NCBI GenBank assembly: GCA_030761205.1
Contig: JAULJL010000029.1
Span: 1,805,501 to 1,869,500, forward strand
From: Fremontodendron californicum
Taxonomy: Eukaryota; Streptophyta; Magnoliopsida; Malvales; Malvaceae
Reading direction: 5' to 3'
Length of the DNA: 64,000 bases
In this document: positions 50,701 through 59,103 of the stretch, piece after piece
Position numbering within the stretch: position 1 is the first letter of the stretch
How the letters are laid out: every line of letters begins with the position of its first letter
The notes under the pieces: model-generated
What the model saw: the letters and a program-made list of their open reading frames with translations, nothing else
Told to the model about the DNA's origin: nothing
Databases searched by the model: none
Made by a program: the position numbers and the translations under genes

Positions 50701-53700
50701 TTACTCCCATTGTGCAAGTTTAAGGATCACATTTCACCAAATAAAAATTGAGGAACTGCATTAGTGATGTGAACCCTAGGGGTTAAACCCTTTGAACCCA
50801 CTAACAAATTGAAATACCTAACCCAGAAAAGCCAAGATTCAGGCAAAGAAAACTTAAACCCTTAAAAGCCTGTTTCAAAGAACCTAGATTAAGCATGTAA
50901 TCTAAACCCTAAGAACTCTCGTTTCAAGAACCTAAGTTTGATAGGTTGAACGCCACAAAGAAGGAATTCTTTGATAAGTTCCTAAGTTCTTTCAAGAACT
51001 AAAAAGAGAAAACTCTCACTGAATAAAATCAGACTTAATTGATCAAAAGATAATTGAAGTAGGCGGCTAAGACATATATTTATAGCCTCCCTACAATAAC
51101 CCTAATCTACTAATTAATAATATGTAAAATATTGGCTGAACATACTCAAGCCCAAACCTAAATAATTAAAAGATGTTCAACAAGTTTAATAAAGATAGAC
51201 CCCTTAAGCCTAATGGACATAATACATAAATCAAGCCCAAAAGCCTAAGTAATTAAAAAATTAAAATAAGCTCTCTCTTAATGTGCCACCTTGTGTTCTT
51301 GAATCACATGGACCAAACTTGGATGCAAGCCTATCTTGCATGTTGAAGCCTTTCCAGAATAACTTGTAACATGGCCCAAGTGAAATCCAGCCATTCTTGC
51401 CATGTTTCCTAGATCTTCTTGGATCTTGGCCCATATAGAAATTGCCATGGGATTGGGTCATCTTGGATCCTATCATTCCCCCTTTCCTCGAAAAGATTCG
51501 CCCTCGAATCTTAGCCTTGTGTGTGAGAATGACAGCGCTAGGAACTAAATCATGGTGATGCACAATGCCGCTTATGGGTGACAACCCATCTTGCAACTCC
51601 TTCGAAAGTAAATTCTCACAATCCTTCAACAAAGAAACAGACAAAATAGGTAGAGATTGGTTAGGAGCATCAAGAATAAGAACCTCACTCTCCTTTTCAT
51701 CAGAATAATTCGCAAATTCTTTGTTTTTCTCAACAGGAATTGTCTCATTTTCTACTAGTGGCTCCTCTCTTACTTCTTTAATTTCAACCACCTCTATTTC
51801 TTTTTCACTTTCTTTTTTACTCTCCGTTTCCTCTTGTTTTTCTTTATTTGCAGCCACCTCACTTTCTTTTTCTTTTTTTCTTCTCTCTTTTTCTCTTTCT
51901 TTTCTTCTCCATCTTTCTTCCTCTTGTTGCACAAACCTCTCAAACGATAAGGTGATCTCTTTCATCTCTTGTAGAGCCTGCTTTATTTCGTCGCATAATG
52001 TGAGAGACATCTTAAAGTTGCTGTAAAACAAATTTGGTTAGTAAAAAAAAAAAATGAATGTCGATTCTTTCTTCTTCTTTTCAATCTTTTTCGAATCTTT
52101 CTTTCTTTTTCTGCCTATTCGGATACTCTTTTTTTTTTTTTTTCAAGAACGAGACTTCTTGATTTTCTTGAAATCTCGGATGAACTTCTTTTTTCTTTCT
52201 TGGGACTATTCGAATGCCCCTCTAAATTCTTGAATTTTTTTTTTCAAGATTCGGATCAAGAATCAATAAGAAGAAATTTTAATAAATCAAGAATTCAAGA
52301 AACGAAATCTTGATTTAAACCAACTCTCAGAATGAAACCCCAAACTAAACTGCCTAAAAACTATAACTATTAGACAAAGAAAGCCTAAAGCTATAACCCC
52401 TATGACAAGTATGTCTGAAACCCCAAAACAAAAAAGTTGAGAAAAACTCCAATACCCTATGGTAAAGAAGATAAAAATATTTGACCTGATTGGTCCCTAA
52501 GCTCTGATACCAACTGATGTGAACCCTAGGGGTTAAACCCTTTGAACCCACTAACAAATTGAAATACCTAACCCAGAAAAGCCAAGATTCAGGCAAAGAA
52601 AACTTAAACCCTTAAAAGCCTGTTTCAAAGAACCTAGATTAAGCATGTAATCTAAACCCTAAGAACTCTCGTTTCAAGAACCTAAGTTTGATAGGTTGAA
52701 CGCCACAAAGAAGGAATTCTTTGATAAGTTCCTAAGTTCTTTCAAGAACTAAAAAGAGAAAACTCTCACTGAATAAAATCAGACTTAATTGATCAAAAGA
52801 TAATTGAAGTAGGCGGCTAAGACATATATTTATAGCCTCCCTACAATAACCTTAATCTACTAATTAATAATATGTAAAATATTGGCTGAACATACTCAAG
52901 CCCAAACCTAAATAATTAAAAGATGTTCAACAAGTTTAATAAAGATAGACCCCTTAAGCCTAATGGACATAATACATAAATCAAGCCCAAAAGCCTAAGT
53001 AATTAAAAAATTAAAATAAGCTCTCTCTTAATGTGCCACCTTGTGTTCTTGAATCACATGGACCAAACTTGGATGCAAGCCCATCTTGCATGTTGAAGCC
53101 TTTCCTGAATAACTTGTAACATGGCCCAAGTGAAATCCAGCCATTCTTGCCATGTTTCCTAGATCTTCTTGGATCTTGGCCCATATAGAAATTGCCATGG
53201 GATTGGGTCATCTTGGATCCTATCAATTAGACATTGTGAAATAGTTTTGATGTCCCTATACCTTTATTCTACTTTGCAATTTAGGCTTTAAAAACCAATA
53301 TGTGTGCGTTTGTTTGTGTGTATATTTGTTTATTTATGATGGCAAAAGGTATATATCATTTCGTCTAAATCTGCAGTGCAATGTCAAACAAAATGTTTAG
53401 TTTGGGTTGCTCTAATCTCAGTTTAAGTATGACCATTGTGCTATGATGATTCCTTCTATCAAGGTTGGCAAAAAATTTTGACTATCGATTTTTTCATATC
53501 CAATCCATGCAGGTTTTCTCTTATTCTATCTACATGGATAATTCATGGAACAGTCTTGCGATATCTGTTCTATCCCAGGTAACCCTCAGTTCAATTGAAA
53601 GCAGTTCAAGTTTTTGCATCAAATTTGATGATCATAAATGCTTTTTTTTTTTTTTTTTTTTTTGAGTCTTGTTGGATAAAAGCATTCACCAAACTGAAAT

Positions 53701-56700
53701 GAACCTGTGATCATTTTTTGCAAGTGGTCAACTACATGACTGTTGCTTGACTTTTGAGTATGTGTTTTCCTTATTAAATTTCCATATCTTTACCATCATG
53801 CATGATTCTTGAAGTGATATTTTGCTAAAAACTAACTTTTTTTTTCATCCCTTTTTGTTTCTGCATTTTGGTACTTACATTACTGAATTCCTTCTTTCAC
53901 TTAATTCTAATTGCATTCTATTATTAGGTTTTGAAGTTTTGATTTTTTTGCATAACCAACTGAGATTTAGTTTCTCAGAAATTAGTTGTATAAGTTTAAA
54001 ATGCTGAATTATTAAAGGGTTGATGCTGAGAGTTCTATTTTCTGTTTCTTTCAATAGATTGTGCACAACTGCCCTGAAGATTTCCTTGAAGCAGAAAATT
54101 TTGCTTGTCTGGTGGTGGAACTTTGTTTGGGTTTCCTTTTTAGACTTTTTTACTGGTATAACATTTACCATGATATCTTAAGTAATTTTAGTAGATGGCT
54201 AGTGAAACACATCCACAATTGTAACCTTGGGCAATAATTTCCTTCTTTTCTGCATTCAGTGCTAGTGCAATCTCACCTGATCAAGCCAACTGGGAGGATT
54301 TAATATTACCACTATTTATTGCTGCGAAGACAATAATGAGGCGTTTTGAACCAAAAGTGCGTTTGGTGTCCTTGTTCAGATTTTCTATTATGCCATATGA
54401 TTTTGTCTTGTGATATAATTCTTTCTTCTTTACTGAGATTTATCTTTGGCATTATGCCACTCTTATTGGTTATTTTATTTTTAATTGCTAAGTCATCACA
54501 CTACTGAACCACATTGTGTCAAGATGCAGAAGCAACTGAATTCAGTAGCATTGGCATTTCTGTTGATTGGTTACAAATTCATTAGACAAGCTTCAACTGA
54601 GCTATCCCTCTCAAAAGTTACTGATTTTGTGAAGAGTGTGAATTCCTTGTTGAAGAAACTCATTGATGGTGAGCATTTTTCCTGTTTTTTCTGATTACAT
54701 TTATAAGATTGAAATCGGAAAATTATACTGCTACCCTGTAGTAGATAAATCACCGATAACATAAAGTTTTGTAACTAATGCATTGTTGTACTGTAAAGCT
54801 TTTAGGTAAAAGGGAAAATTGTTTAGAAGTAAGAAGAATGGTCAATGATATTCAAAGAATCGTGTTGAATACGTAAACCCATGGAATTAACAATAATTAA
54901 AGAATAAAAACTTTTCTGCGCTTATGCTGTATCTTTTGCTTACCGACATTGATCATCTGGTTGATTGCAGAATACCACATTTCATTTGATTATTCTTTTT
55001 TCTACAAATGTTCTCGAAAAGGAGCACATGATCTTTTATACTTTTATTTTTTTGGTGAATAACGATGGGGAAACACATATCATCTAGGAGTGAGAATTTG
55101 GTTAGATTAATAGCATTATCACGTATATCAGATATGATTGTCTTTTGGCTGTTGACTCATATATAGGTGCATGGAGGCTAATTGAATTTTATATTGCAGA
55201 TGCTCCTAATCTTGGTGATGATGCCGTTGTCCACTTGAGAAATATTTTATGCACTTCTCTAAATGAGATTGCTGGTTTGACCAAGGATTGCATTGAAGGC
55301 ATTCATCTACTGCATAATAAGAGATCTGACTTACGCAAACTACTGCTATTGAAGCTTGCGTTCTCTATTGAACAGATTGTTATGTTGCCCAAGTTAATGC
55401 ATGAAATTCAATGTCTAGAAGGCAACAAAGATAGTGATCCTGTCTTTTTTTCGGTGTTCAAATTTTGCACTAATTGTATGCAAACTATACTAACCGACTC
55501 AAATTTACAGGTAATTTAAGCTTTCATGTGTTCAATGTCTAGGTCTACATGCCTGTTTTTATTTACAAAAGATTGGAAGACTGATTATCTAAAACTTTGG
55601 AGGCACAGGTACAAGCTATCGGGTTGCAGGTGCTGAAAAGCATGGTGCTGAAAAGCAGCACTATGGAAGACAACAGTTCCATTATATTCATTATTGGAGA
55701 GCTGGTTGGGGACATTCTCACCATAATCCAAAACACGTTAATGGTGCACCACCTTCTATTCTTTTCAACAAATTTAAACCATGTTGCTGCTTGCTTGCTA
55801 GTAAGTTTCTGAGGATTTGTGTTATTTTTTATTACAGAAATCCATGACTAAAGAATCAGTTGCTATTGCTGGGGAATGCTTACAAGTCCTGATGCTCCTG
55901 CAAACAGTTTCAAAAGGGAATGATTGCCAGAGAGGGTTCATGAGTCTCTTTCTGGAAGTCATTGTTATGATCTTCTCGGCATCAGAGGATAATTGTTCTC
56001 TGGTAATTTTTTCAGGAGCCTTCAACATTTGAAATTGGAACTAGTATTTCTAATGTTGCTTTAAACAATCTTTTGGTTTTGATTATGGGGGCAGGAAGTT
56101 AATGACATAAGAAACACTGCCGTCAGGCTTGTCTCTCGTCTTGCTCAAATTCCTTCTTCTGCTGGTCATCTCAAGGATGTCTTGTTATCAATGCCTGAGA
56201 TGCACAGACAGCAACTTCAGGTGTTTTTCTTGCTATTTTCTTCAATATAGATGACACAAGTTTGTCTATGGCATTTGAAAGAAACGGACAATGAGAAAGC
56301 AGCTCTGACATTTAGCTGAAATTTCAAGTTTGCTCAACTTTGTTAACTGTTTTGTTAGATCGAACCTGATGGCTTTTTGTGCTTCAAGAAACAAAGATTG
56401 AGTTGCACCAATAGTTTTTCTCTATGTTGCTCCGACTCTTCATTTTTCTTGAAGTACCCATGTCCGACGCATATCTGGATATGGATATGGAGATATGATC
56501 CTCCAAGGACCCTCCAAATATATGGAAATCTTGGAAAAAAATTGAACAATACCCGTGTCCGGCACTCACACCCGAGTCCAAGTAACATAGGTTTTTCTCA
56601 ACATGTTTCTGGTAGAGCAATGGATTCACAATATTGAAGAATTACCTCATGTCTAAATTACGGTGTTGATAGAAATAGGCAATTTAAGTCTTTGTTGCCC

Positions 56701-57687
56701 TAAGTTTTGTTTGAAATTGCAAATTTTTATTTTGTATTATAATTATATAGTAAAGTTACATGGCCGAATTTATTCAGAAATAATGGATGTTTAATGAAGG
56801 AATAATAATCCATTTGACAATCACCATTCTTGTTTCAGGGGGTTATTCGCGCTTCAGTAACACTGGACCACAGTGTAGCAGCACAAACGAAATGTAGGGC
56901 GCCAGCATTAGAGATTAAACTACCAGTGGCATTGGAAGGGAGAAGAGAGGACAATAATGGCGTATCATCAGCCACTCAAGTAAAGCTTAAGCTTAAAGAG
57001 CAGCAAAGTGAAGAAAGAGATTTATCTCCATCAGCCTCTCCTATAAGCACCAATAATGATGAGATGGAAGAAGGTGAAGAGGATGAAGATGATTGGGACG
57101 CCTTCCAGTCTTTTCCAGCCTCAGCTGAAACTGATTCTGTAGTTGAGAATATCGCAAAAGAAGCAGACTCTGATGAGAACGTCTCTTCTGCTTTGGATAT
57201 CGGTACTGTTGACGAAAATCAAGATGATGAAGGAGGAGAAGAGGAACTATTATCAAGCTCAGAGAAGATATGGTCTGATCTTCAAGTTGAAGAGGTGAAA
57301 GGATCATCTGTAGAGATAGAGGAGCATGAGCAAAGTAGTGAAGATGATGCCCAAGGATTAGTCAATGTAATCGAGGATCATGAGCACCAAAAGGAGAGTC
57401 CCGACAATAAAGTATCAGATGATGCCCAAGGATTAGTCGATGTAATCGAGGATCGTGAGCACCAAAAGGAGAGTCCCGACGATAAAGTATCAGATGATGC
57501 CCAAGGATTAGTCGATGTAATCGAGGATCATGAGCACCAAAAGGAGAGTCCCGATAATAAAGTATCAGATGCTCAGCCTCCGGAAGGGCTTTCTGGTAAT
57601 GAAGCCGAAGAGGAAGCTGACCGGAAAATCGATCAGTTACAGCATATGGAAGCTGATGAAGATGTTAAAAAAAGGAATGGAGAATAA
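18282..57687 (+). CDS. SWEETIE: SWEETIE orthologue, large HEAT-repeat protein (HEATR5/Laa1 family), 48 exons
   Basis: The spliced model gives 2253 residues. The start ATG (18282, context AAAAAAATGGCG) opens MAKRNYVRENVPLSRFGVLV, matching the family N-terminus; an in-frame upstream TTG is ignored. Residues about 1-1970 are helical HEAT-type repeats, including VRIAAARCLKAFANI, LVRVEAALTLRALAEVDP and QPTLRHLAISTLRHLI. Residues 1972-2253 form an acidic, low-complexity tail with EDDWDAFQSFP near 2055-2064 and a three-fold 25-residue repeat. In Arabidopsis, SWEETIE affects carbohydrate metabolism, growth and senescence. Animal HEATR5 and yeast Laa1 act with the AP-1 clathrin adaptor at Golgi/endosomes, so a cytosolic trafficking role is inferred. 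Repeats occupy many introns but no exon break was found. Exon coordinates are given in the block entries. Confidence 0.95.
18902..19519 (+). other. start of SWEETIE intron 2, no repeat recognised
   Basis: Ordinary intron sequence beginning GTTAGTTG. No ORF or RNA gene is seen. Confidence 0.5.
19520..20094. mobile_element. inverted-repeat DNA element, copy 1 (intron 2)
   Basis: About 575 bp bounded by AGTGTTGTCAAGGCG...CGCCCTTGACAACACTG. Repeated CGCGCC/GCGCC blocks near both ends give GC-rich arms. The middle is AT-rich and contains a (TA)n(CA)n microsatellite at about 19923-19990. It is alignable along its whole length with copy 2 at 23601-24137, in the same orientation (shared GACCATAAGGAAATC and CTCTTTAGAGTTTATTA). 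The superfamily is unresolved; CAGTG ends fit hAT-like MITEs. TGATA flanks both ends but no convincing 8-bp target duplication is seen. Confidence 0.65.
20568..20620. repeat. (TA)n microsatellite in intron 2
   Basis: About 25 TA units with one TG interruption. Confidence 0.9.
20640..22440 (-). pseudogene. decayed Ty1/copia pol remnant (reverse transcriptase and RNase H)
   Basis: The minus strand shows copia pol blocks in the right order with many stops. From right to left they are: a block like SPMAKFKCIHYLISC...LPLNELDV (about 22000-22080), PPRFVAQG and KKSMHGLKQSPK (about 21875-21950), the active-site region as VCADGILIIGDDSK (about 21706-21749), and the RNase H end TKHIEVKCHSFKKRLLENEI (about 21355-21415). 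The usual YVDD is changed to CADG, so it is dead. Sequence left of 21300 may be the 3' LTR, but I could not define it. Confidence 0.75.
22441..23338 (+). other. remainder of SWEETIE intron 2
   Basis: No gene is seen. A relatively GC-rich block lies at 22560-22740 with no recognised origin. A 17-base G run lies at 23189-23205. Confidence 0.4.
23601..24137. mobile_element. inverted-repeat DNA element, copy 2 (intron 3)
   Basis: Bounded by CAGTGTTGTCAAGGCGCG...GCGCCCTTGACGACACTG. It matches copy 1 throughout, including the (TA)n(CA)n tract, here longer (about 23996-24052). Left flank GGCAAAAG and right flank AGTGAAAG match at 5 of 8 bases, a possible decayed target duplication. Confidence 0.65.
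26703..28425 (+). other. SWEETIE intron 10, 1.7 kb
   Basis: Ordinary intron with no recognised transposon, RNA gene or coding remnant. The small open frames (for example 27113-27331) have no family resemblance. Confidence 0.45.
29042..29445. mobile_element. Mutator-like inverted-repeat element in intron 12
   Basis: About 400 bp. The left end reads AAAATCATTTTAATCCCCGT followed by GGTTT. The right end, reversed, reads AAAATTATACTTTACTCCTC followed by GTGGTTTAG. This 'CCC(T)GTGGTTT' terminal repeat is common among plant Mutator-like MITEs. No coding capacity is seen, and the target duplication was not read. Confidence 0.45.
29446..31357 (+). other. middle of SWEETIE intron 12
   Basis: No gene or defined repeat recognised in this long intron stretch. 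Confidence 0.4.
31358..31865 (+). pseudogene. ycf2: nuclear insert of plastid ycf2, partly duplicated
   Basis: The plus strand encodes broken ycf2 protein: LLESIGLQIIHLKKLKPFLL, DDHNTSQKPKF, then a second degraded copy of the same block (from about 31462), then text like MDSYF.MI and the CNKRFPFYVEKA.INNYDF region in shifted frames. Ycf2 is a large essential chloroplast protein. This copy has frameshifts and stops and sits in an intron, so it is a non-functional organelle-derived insert. Confidence 0.8.
31866..32680 (+). other. right part of intron 12, possible further organelle DNA
   Basis: Sequence after the ycf2 fragment is less AT-rich and does not look like neighbouring intron DNA. It may continue the organelle insert (plastid or mitochondrial), but no gene was recognised. 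Confidence 0.3.
34364..34375 (+). other. TRIM primer-binding site 1
   Basis: TGGTATCAGAGC immediately after LTR 1, complementary to the 3' end of initiator tRNA-Met. A second identical site lies at 34644-34655. Confidence 0.85.
34832..35005. repeat. partial tandem duplication across the LTR/MITE junction
   Basis: The block CACATCT.TTAAATTGGG, GTATCCTGGGCATAG, then .GCAATT.GTGTATCC and GTGTCGTGTTC appears twice (about 34832-34913 and 34914-35005). The duplication copies part of LTR 3 together with the first 60 or so bases of the hAT element, so it occurred after the hAT insertion. Confidence 0.6.
34944..35178. mobile_element. hAT-type MITE inserted in TRIM LTR 3
   Basis: A 235-bp insertion with ends TAGACCTGGCAAT and ATTGCCTGATCTA (inverted, imperfect), flanked by a perfect 8-bp target duplication CCTGGGCA (34936-34943 and 35179-35186). 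An 8-bp duplication plus TAGACC ends indicates the hAT superfamily. The interior is rich in CGTGT repeats. Removing it restores a continuous LTR 3. Confidence 0.85.
38250..39549 (+). other. SWEETIE intron 24, 1.3 kb
   Basis: No recognised repeat or gene. Short T-runs only. Confidence 0.4.
40125..40236 (+). mobile_element. degenerate solo TRIM LTR in intron 25
   Basis: Begins after a purine tract (GAAGGGGAG) with TGTTGTG, has AAATTGGGTAAATT and ends CTCTCCACGTATTGGCAATT followed by GGTTTTAAGTTGGA. This matches the TRIM family of intron 15 at low identity. Confidence 0.45.
41940..42870. mobile_element. fold-back element in intron 30
   Basis: GATCACCATGTTTGATAGGA near 41974 has an inverted partner, TC.TATCAAACATGGT.ATC, near 42811. 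Both sides also carry clustered GGTGATC/GATCACC words. This suggests an inverted-repeat transposon of roughly 0.9 kb. Exact ends and target duplication were not resolved. Confidence 0.4.
44745..44788. repeat. (TA)n(CA)n microsatellite in intron 31
   Basis: A compound repeat of about 11 TA units followed by about 11 CA units. Confidence 0.9.
45270..46030 (+). pseudogene. LINE retrotransposon 3' end (zf-RVT region) in intron 31
   Basis: The plus strand reads FPWKAVWRTQAPTKVTFFAW, then EALLRILILDNLSKGEK and later MAWKGVNS, FSVFWLVWRGYHE and DFVLFTYQKRE, with frameshifts. This is the zinc-binding C-terminal part of plant LINE reverse transcriptases (WK..W...P.K..FFAW...L.R....D.L..R), ending near TTATCAAAAAA, a usual LINE tail. 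It is 5'-truncated and inactive. Confidence 0.75.
46038..46093. repeat. exact 28-bp tandem duplication in intron 31
   Basis: AACTTTCACTTTTGTCTTCG plus GTTATTTC occurs twice in a row (46038-46065 and 46066-46093), just 3' of the LINE remnant. Confidence 0.9.
46912..46995 (-). mobile_element. tRNA-derived SINE remnant in intron 32
   Basis: The minus strand reads GTGGTCTGTTGGTAGAGTG (A-box-like), then GGGTTCAATCCCTGG (B box, matches GGTTCRANNCC) and then an A-rich run. The spacing resembles a tRNA gene, but the arms do not pair as a full cloverleaf and an A-rich tail follows, so a SINE or tRNA pseudogene is more likely than a tRNA. Confidence 0.45.
47676..47837 (+). repeat. SWEETIE: exact 81-bp tandem duplication spanning the exon 34 acceptor
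   Basis: Units 47676-47756 and 47757-47837 are identical by eye. Each holds the T-rich tract, the acceptor TTTTTTCATAG and the first 19 bases of exon 34 (ATAAGTACAATTCAGTTTG). Only the second acceptor (exon start 47819) continues in frame. The first (after 47737) would reach TGA ten codons later. Confidence 0.9.
48884..49068. mobile_element. MITE (CTATGTTGCTC family), copy 1, intron 37
   Basis: 185 bp with inverted ends CTATGTTACTCGAACTC / AGAGCCGGAGCAACATAG and internal GTGTCGGA / TCGGACAC words. It is flanked by a perfect 8-bp target duplication GAGAGTGG on both sides. Two relatives lie at 56422-56590 and about 60896-61056. Confidence 0.85.
49962..50764 (+). other. 5' part of SWEETIE intron 39
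   Basis: Begins GTGGTGATC and a (TC)n run (49965-49990). An open frame reads through from exon 39 to 50489 but loses all family similarity at the donor, so it is intron. Confidence 0.6.
50765..51475 (-). repeat. 3' LTR of intron-39 retrotransposon
   Basis: Differs from the other LTR at 51102 (C versus T), 51332 (T versus C) and 51356 (A versus T). Confidence 0.9.
51261..52010 (-). CDS. charged ORF of the intron-39 retrotransposon, unknown function
   Basis: 249 codons from ATG at 52008-52010. Residues about 1-90 are a probable coiled coil (DEIKQALQEMKEI, then EERWRRKEREKERRKKEKE), very rich in K and E. The middle is acidic, and a later part reads AKIRGRIFSRKGGMIG. The last 70 or so residues are encoded by the 3' LTR. 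There are no RT, integrase, protease or CCHC motifs. It could be a gag-derived protein of the element family or a chance open frame in a purine-rich tract. The reading frame is intact, and the insertion is recent. Confidence 0.55.
   Translation of the reverse strand: MSLTLCDEIKQALQEMKEITLSFERFVQQEEERWRRKEREKERRKKEKESEVAANKEKQEETESKKESEKEIEVVEIKEVREEPLVENETIPVEKNKEFANYSDEKESEVLILDAPNQSLPILSVSLLKDCENLLSKELQDGLSPISGIVHHHDLVPSAVILTHKAKIRGRIFSRKGGMIGSKMTQSHGNFYMGQDPRRSRKHGKNGWISLGPCYKLFWKGFNMQDRLASKFGPCDSRTQGGTLRESLF
52501..52512 (-). other. primer-binding site of intron-39 retrotransposon
   Basis: Plus-strand GCTCTGATACCA, which on the minus strand is TGGTATCAGAGC, complementary to initiator tRNA-Met. 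Confidence 0.9.
52515..53225 (-). repeat. 5' LTR of intron-39 retrotransposon
   Basis: 711 bp, offset exactly 1750 bases from its partner. It is next to the tRNA-Met primer site at 52501-52512. Confidence 0.9.
56422..56590. mobile_element. MITE (CTATGTTGCTC family), copy 2, intron 47
   Basis: 169 bp, ends CTATGTTGCTCCGACTC and CACCCGAGTCCAAGTAACATAG, with a perfect 8-bp target duplication GTTTTTCT. Its interior runs in the opposite sense to copy 1 (TACCCATGTCCGAC first). Confidence 0.85.
57343..57567 (+). repeat. SWEETIE: three-fold 75-bp coding minisatellite in exon 48
   Basis: Units start at 57343, 57418 and 57493 and encode 25 residues each (DDAQGLV.VIED.EHQKESPD, then .KVS). They differ at a few bases, so unit identity is high. 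The period is a multiple of three, so the frame is kept. It lies in the acidic tail (residues about 2140-2214). Confidence 0.95.
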
Positions 57688-57960
57688 GAGCAATGTTGAG
57701 GACAGTTAGAACTTGGAATCACCAAAAATATATAAGTTTGTGATATCTAGGGAGGACATTGATGATTTATTTTGACATGAGAAAAATATAAGTTTTGTGT
57801 CAAATATGAGTGTTTTGTATGTTCAGGCGGACAACTGATAGCATACACAGCTCATAGAAAGGTTTGAAATCACTATATGCTCCAGTTTTGTTTTTAATAA
57901 CTGCATATTTAAGCGCTTGTCATTGCAGGATTGTGCCAATAAAGGATAATAAACTTGAGT
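57688..57960 (+). promoter_or_regulatory. SWEETIE: SWEETIE 3' UTR with two poly(A) signals
   Basis: AATAAA occurs at 57938-57943 and 57948-57953, about 250 bases after the stop and followed by T-rich sequence. The cleavage site is not determined. Confidence 0.6.
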
Positions 57961-58925
57961 GTATTTTATTTACTTTTATTTTTCTCATTTCACTGAGCTG
58001 TGACTTTTTTAGAGTTCTTGTTTAAATATGAAACCATGATTTTGTTTTAATTTTTTTTTTTTTTTTGTTGTATTTCTTCCTTTTTGTGGATTGATAGCCC
58101 TAGGCAAAAAAAAAAAATCAAATTTTTTGGTTTTTTATAAGACTAGAAAGAAGGCTCGAGCTAGTTGCGGGTGAAATGATTCGTTTTCTTTCTATTTTGT
58201 ATGGCCGTTTATCAAAGAAACTGTGTAACTTTATAATAGCAATGATAATAAAGTTATGAAACACATAAATAATAGAATAATTTTGTGGTGCGCTTTAACA
58301 AGAGAATTTTAACAACAAATAACTCTGTCATGCAACTCAAGTGTGAGGAAAAACAGTCTATGTTTTGAAGGTAGTTCATGGCAAATTACCGAGTATTACA
58401 TCGGCTAAATGGTTATTTTAAAATCAAATAAGTGCAATGAGTATTTTCAAACTTGGATTGAGTATGAGATTTGATTCTCTTATCTACTTTCATCTTAACA
58501 GCAATATCAATTCTAATAATTCAACTTTTGAATATGAAACAGATTAACGATTTCATCATGCTTTGAACTTGTTAGAGATCTCTGCAGATATAATCCTATC
58601 AACATCAACAGGAGTCGAGCATTTGTCCCTTGGATGCAACCACAACAAAAGTTTATCGATTTGCTTTAGTAGTATGTGTATGAATCTTTTCAAAAAAATA
58701 ATATTCATATTTCCTTTCTTCCAAATTAAAAAAAAAAAAAAATTAAGTAATGTCAAATGAGTGAATTTGTAAATCATTTATGTTAAACATAGGTTATATC
58801 TGTATAAGCTCCGAAATTATTTCAAAAAATGTCCTCACTTTTGTTTCTCTCAATTTGATGTACAATAACCCTTGATTAGAAGAGTTTAATTAAATATATA
58901 TTTTCTTATTACGAATATTTATATT
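57961..58925. other. AT-rich intergenic stretch downstream of SWEETIE
   Basis: No gene seen. T and A homopolymers and short frames only. Confidence 0.5.
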
Positions 58926-59103
58926 TAATAGTAGAATAACATATTGTATTGTGTGCAACTAAAAAATATTTTAGTATATAATTTTTTTTTTATGTCCAAT
59001 TAAAATATGAGTTGGTAATAGTAGAATAACATATTGTATTGTGTGCAACTAAAAAATATTTTAGTATATAATTTTTTTTATGTCCAATTAAAATATGAGT
59101 TGG
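58926..59103. repeat. 90-bp tandem duplication
   Basis: Two near-identical units (58926-59015 and 59016-59103) beginning TAATAGTAGAATAACATATT. They differ mainly in the length of a T run. Confidence 0.9.

Larger units (their letters stand above)
50765..53225 (-). mobile_element. complete, young non-autonomous LTR retrotransposon in intron 39
   Basis: 2461 bp with two 711-bp LTRs (50765-51475 and 52515-53225), TG...CA ends (TGATGTGAACC...GATCCTATCA) and a perfect 5-bp target duplication ATTAG. By eye the LTRs differ at only three positions, with no length change. It lies on the minus strand: the PBS TGGTATCAGAGC (plus 52501-52512) is two bases from the 5' LTR (52515-53225), and a purine tract (GAGGAAAGGGGGAA on minus) directly precedes the 3' LTR. 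The roughly 1-kb interior holds one charged ORF and no pol, so mobilisation must depend on another element. Confidence 0.92.
53513..57687 (+). other. SWEETIE: SWEETIE exons 40-48 (residues 1582-2253)
   Basis: Coding exons: 53513-53578, 54058-54155, 54260-54356, 54530-54668, 55167-55510, 55609-55743, 55838-56002, 56095-56220, 56839-57687 (TAA at 57685-57687). The HEAT part ends with RLVSRLAQIPSSAGHLKDVL. Exon 48 encodes the acidic tail alone and is the longest exon. Exon 44 carries the diverged but alignable LRKLLLLKLAFSIEQIV block. Confidence 0.9.

Noticed and set aside
52354..52596. Minus-strand frame crossing the PBS of the intron-39 retrotransposon
   Set aside because: It runs from the 5' LTR through the PBS into the leader, with no resemblance to any element protein.
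57041..57307. Minus-strand 88-codon frame
   Set aside because: Shadow of the SWEETIE acidic tail. The opposite-strand reading of GAA/GAT-rich codons gives L/H/S-rich peptides.
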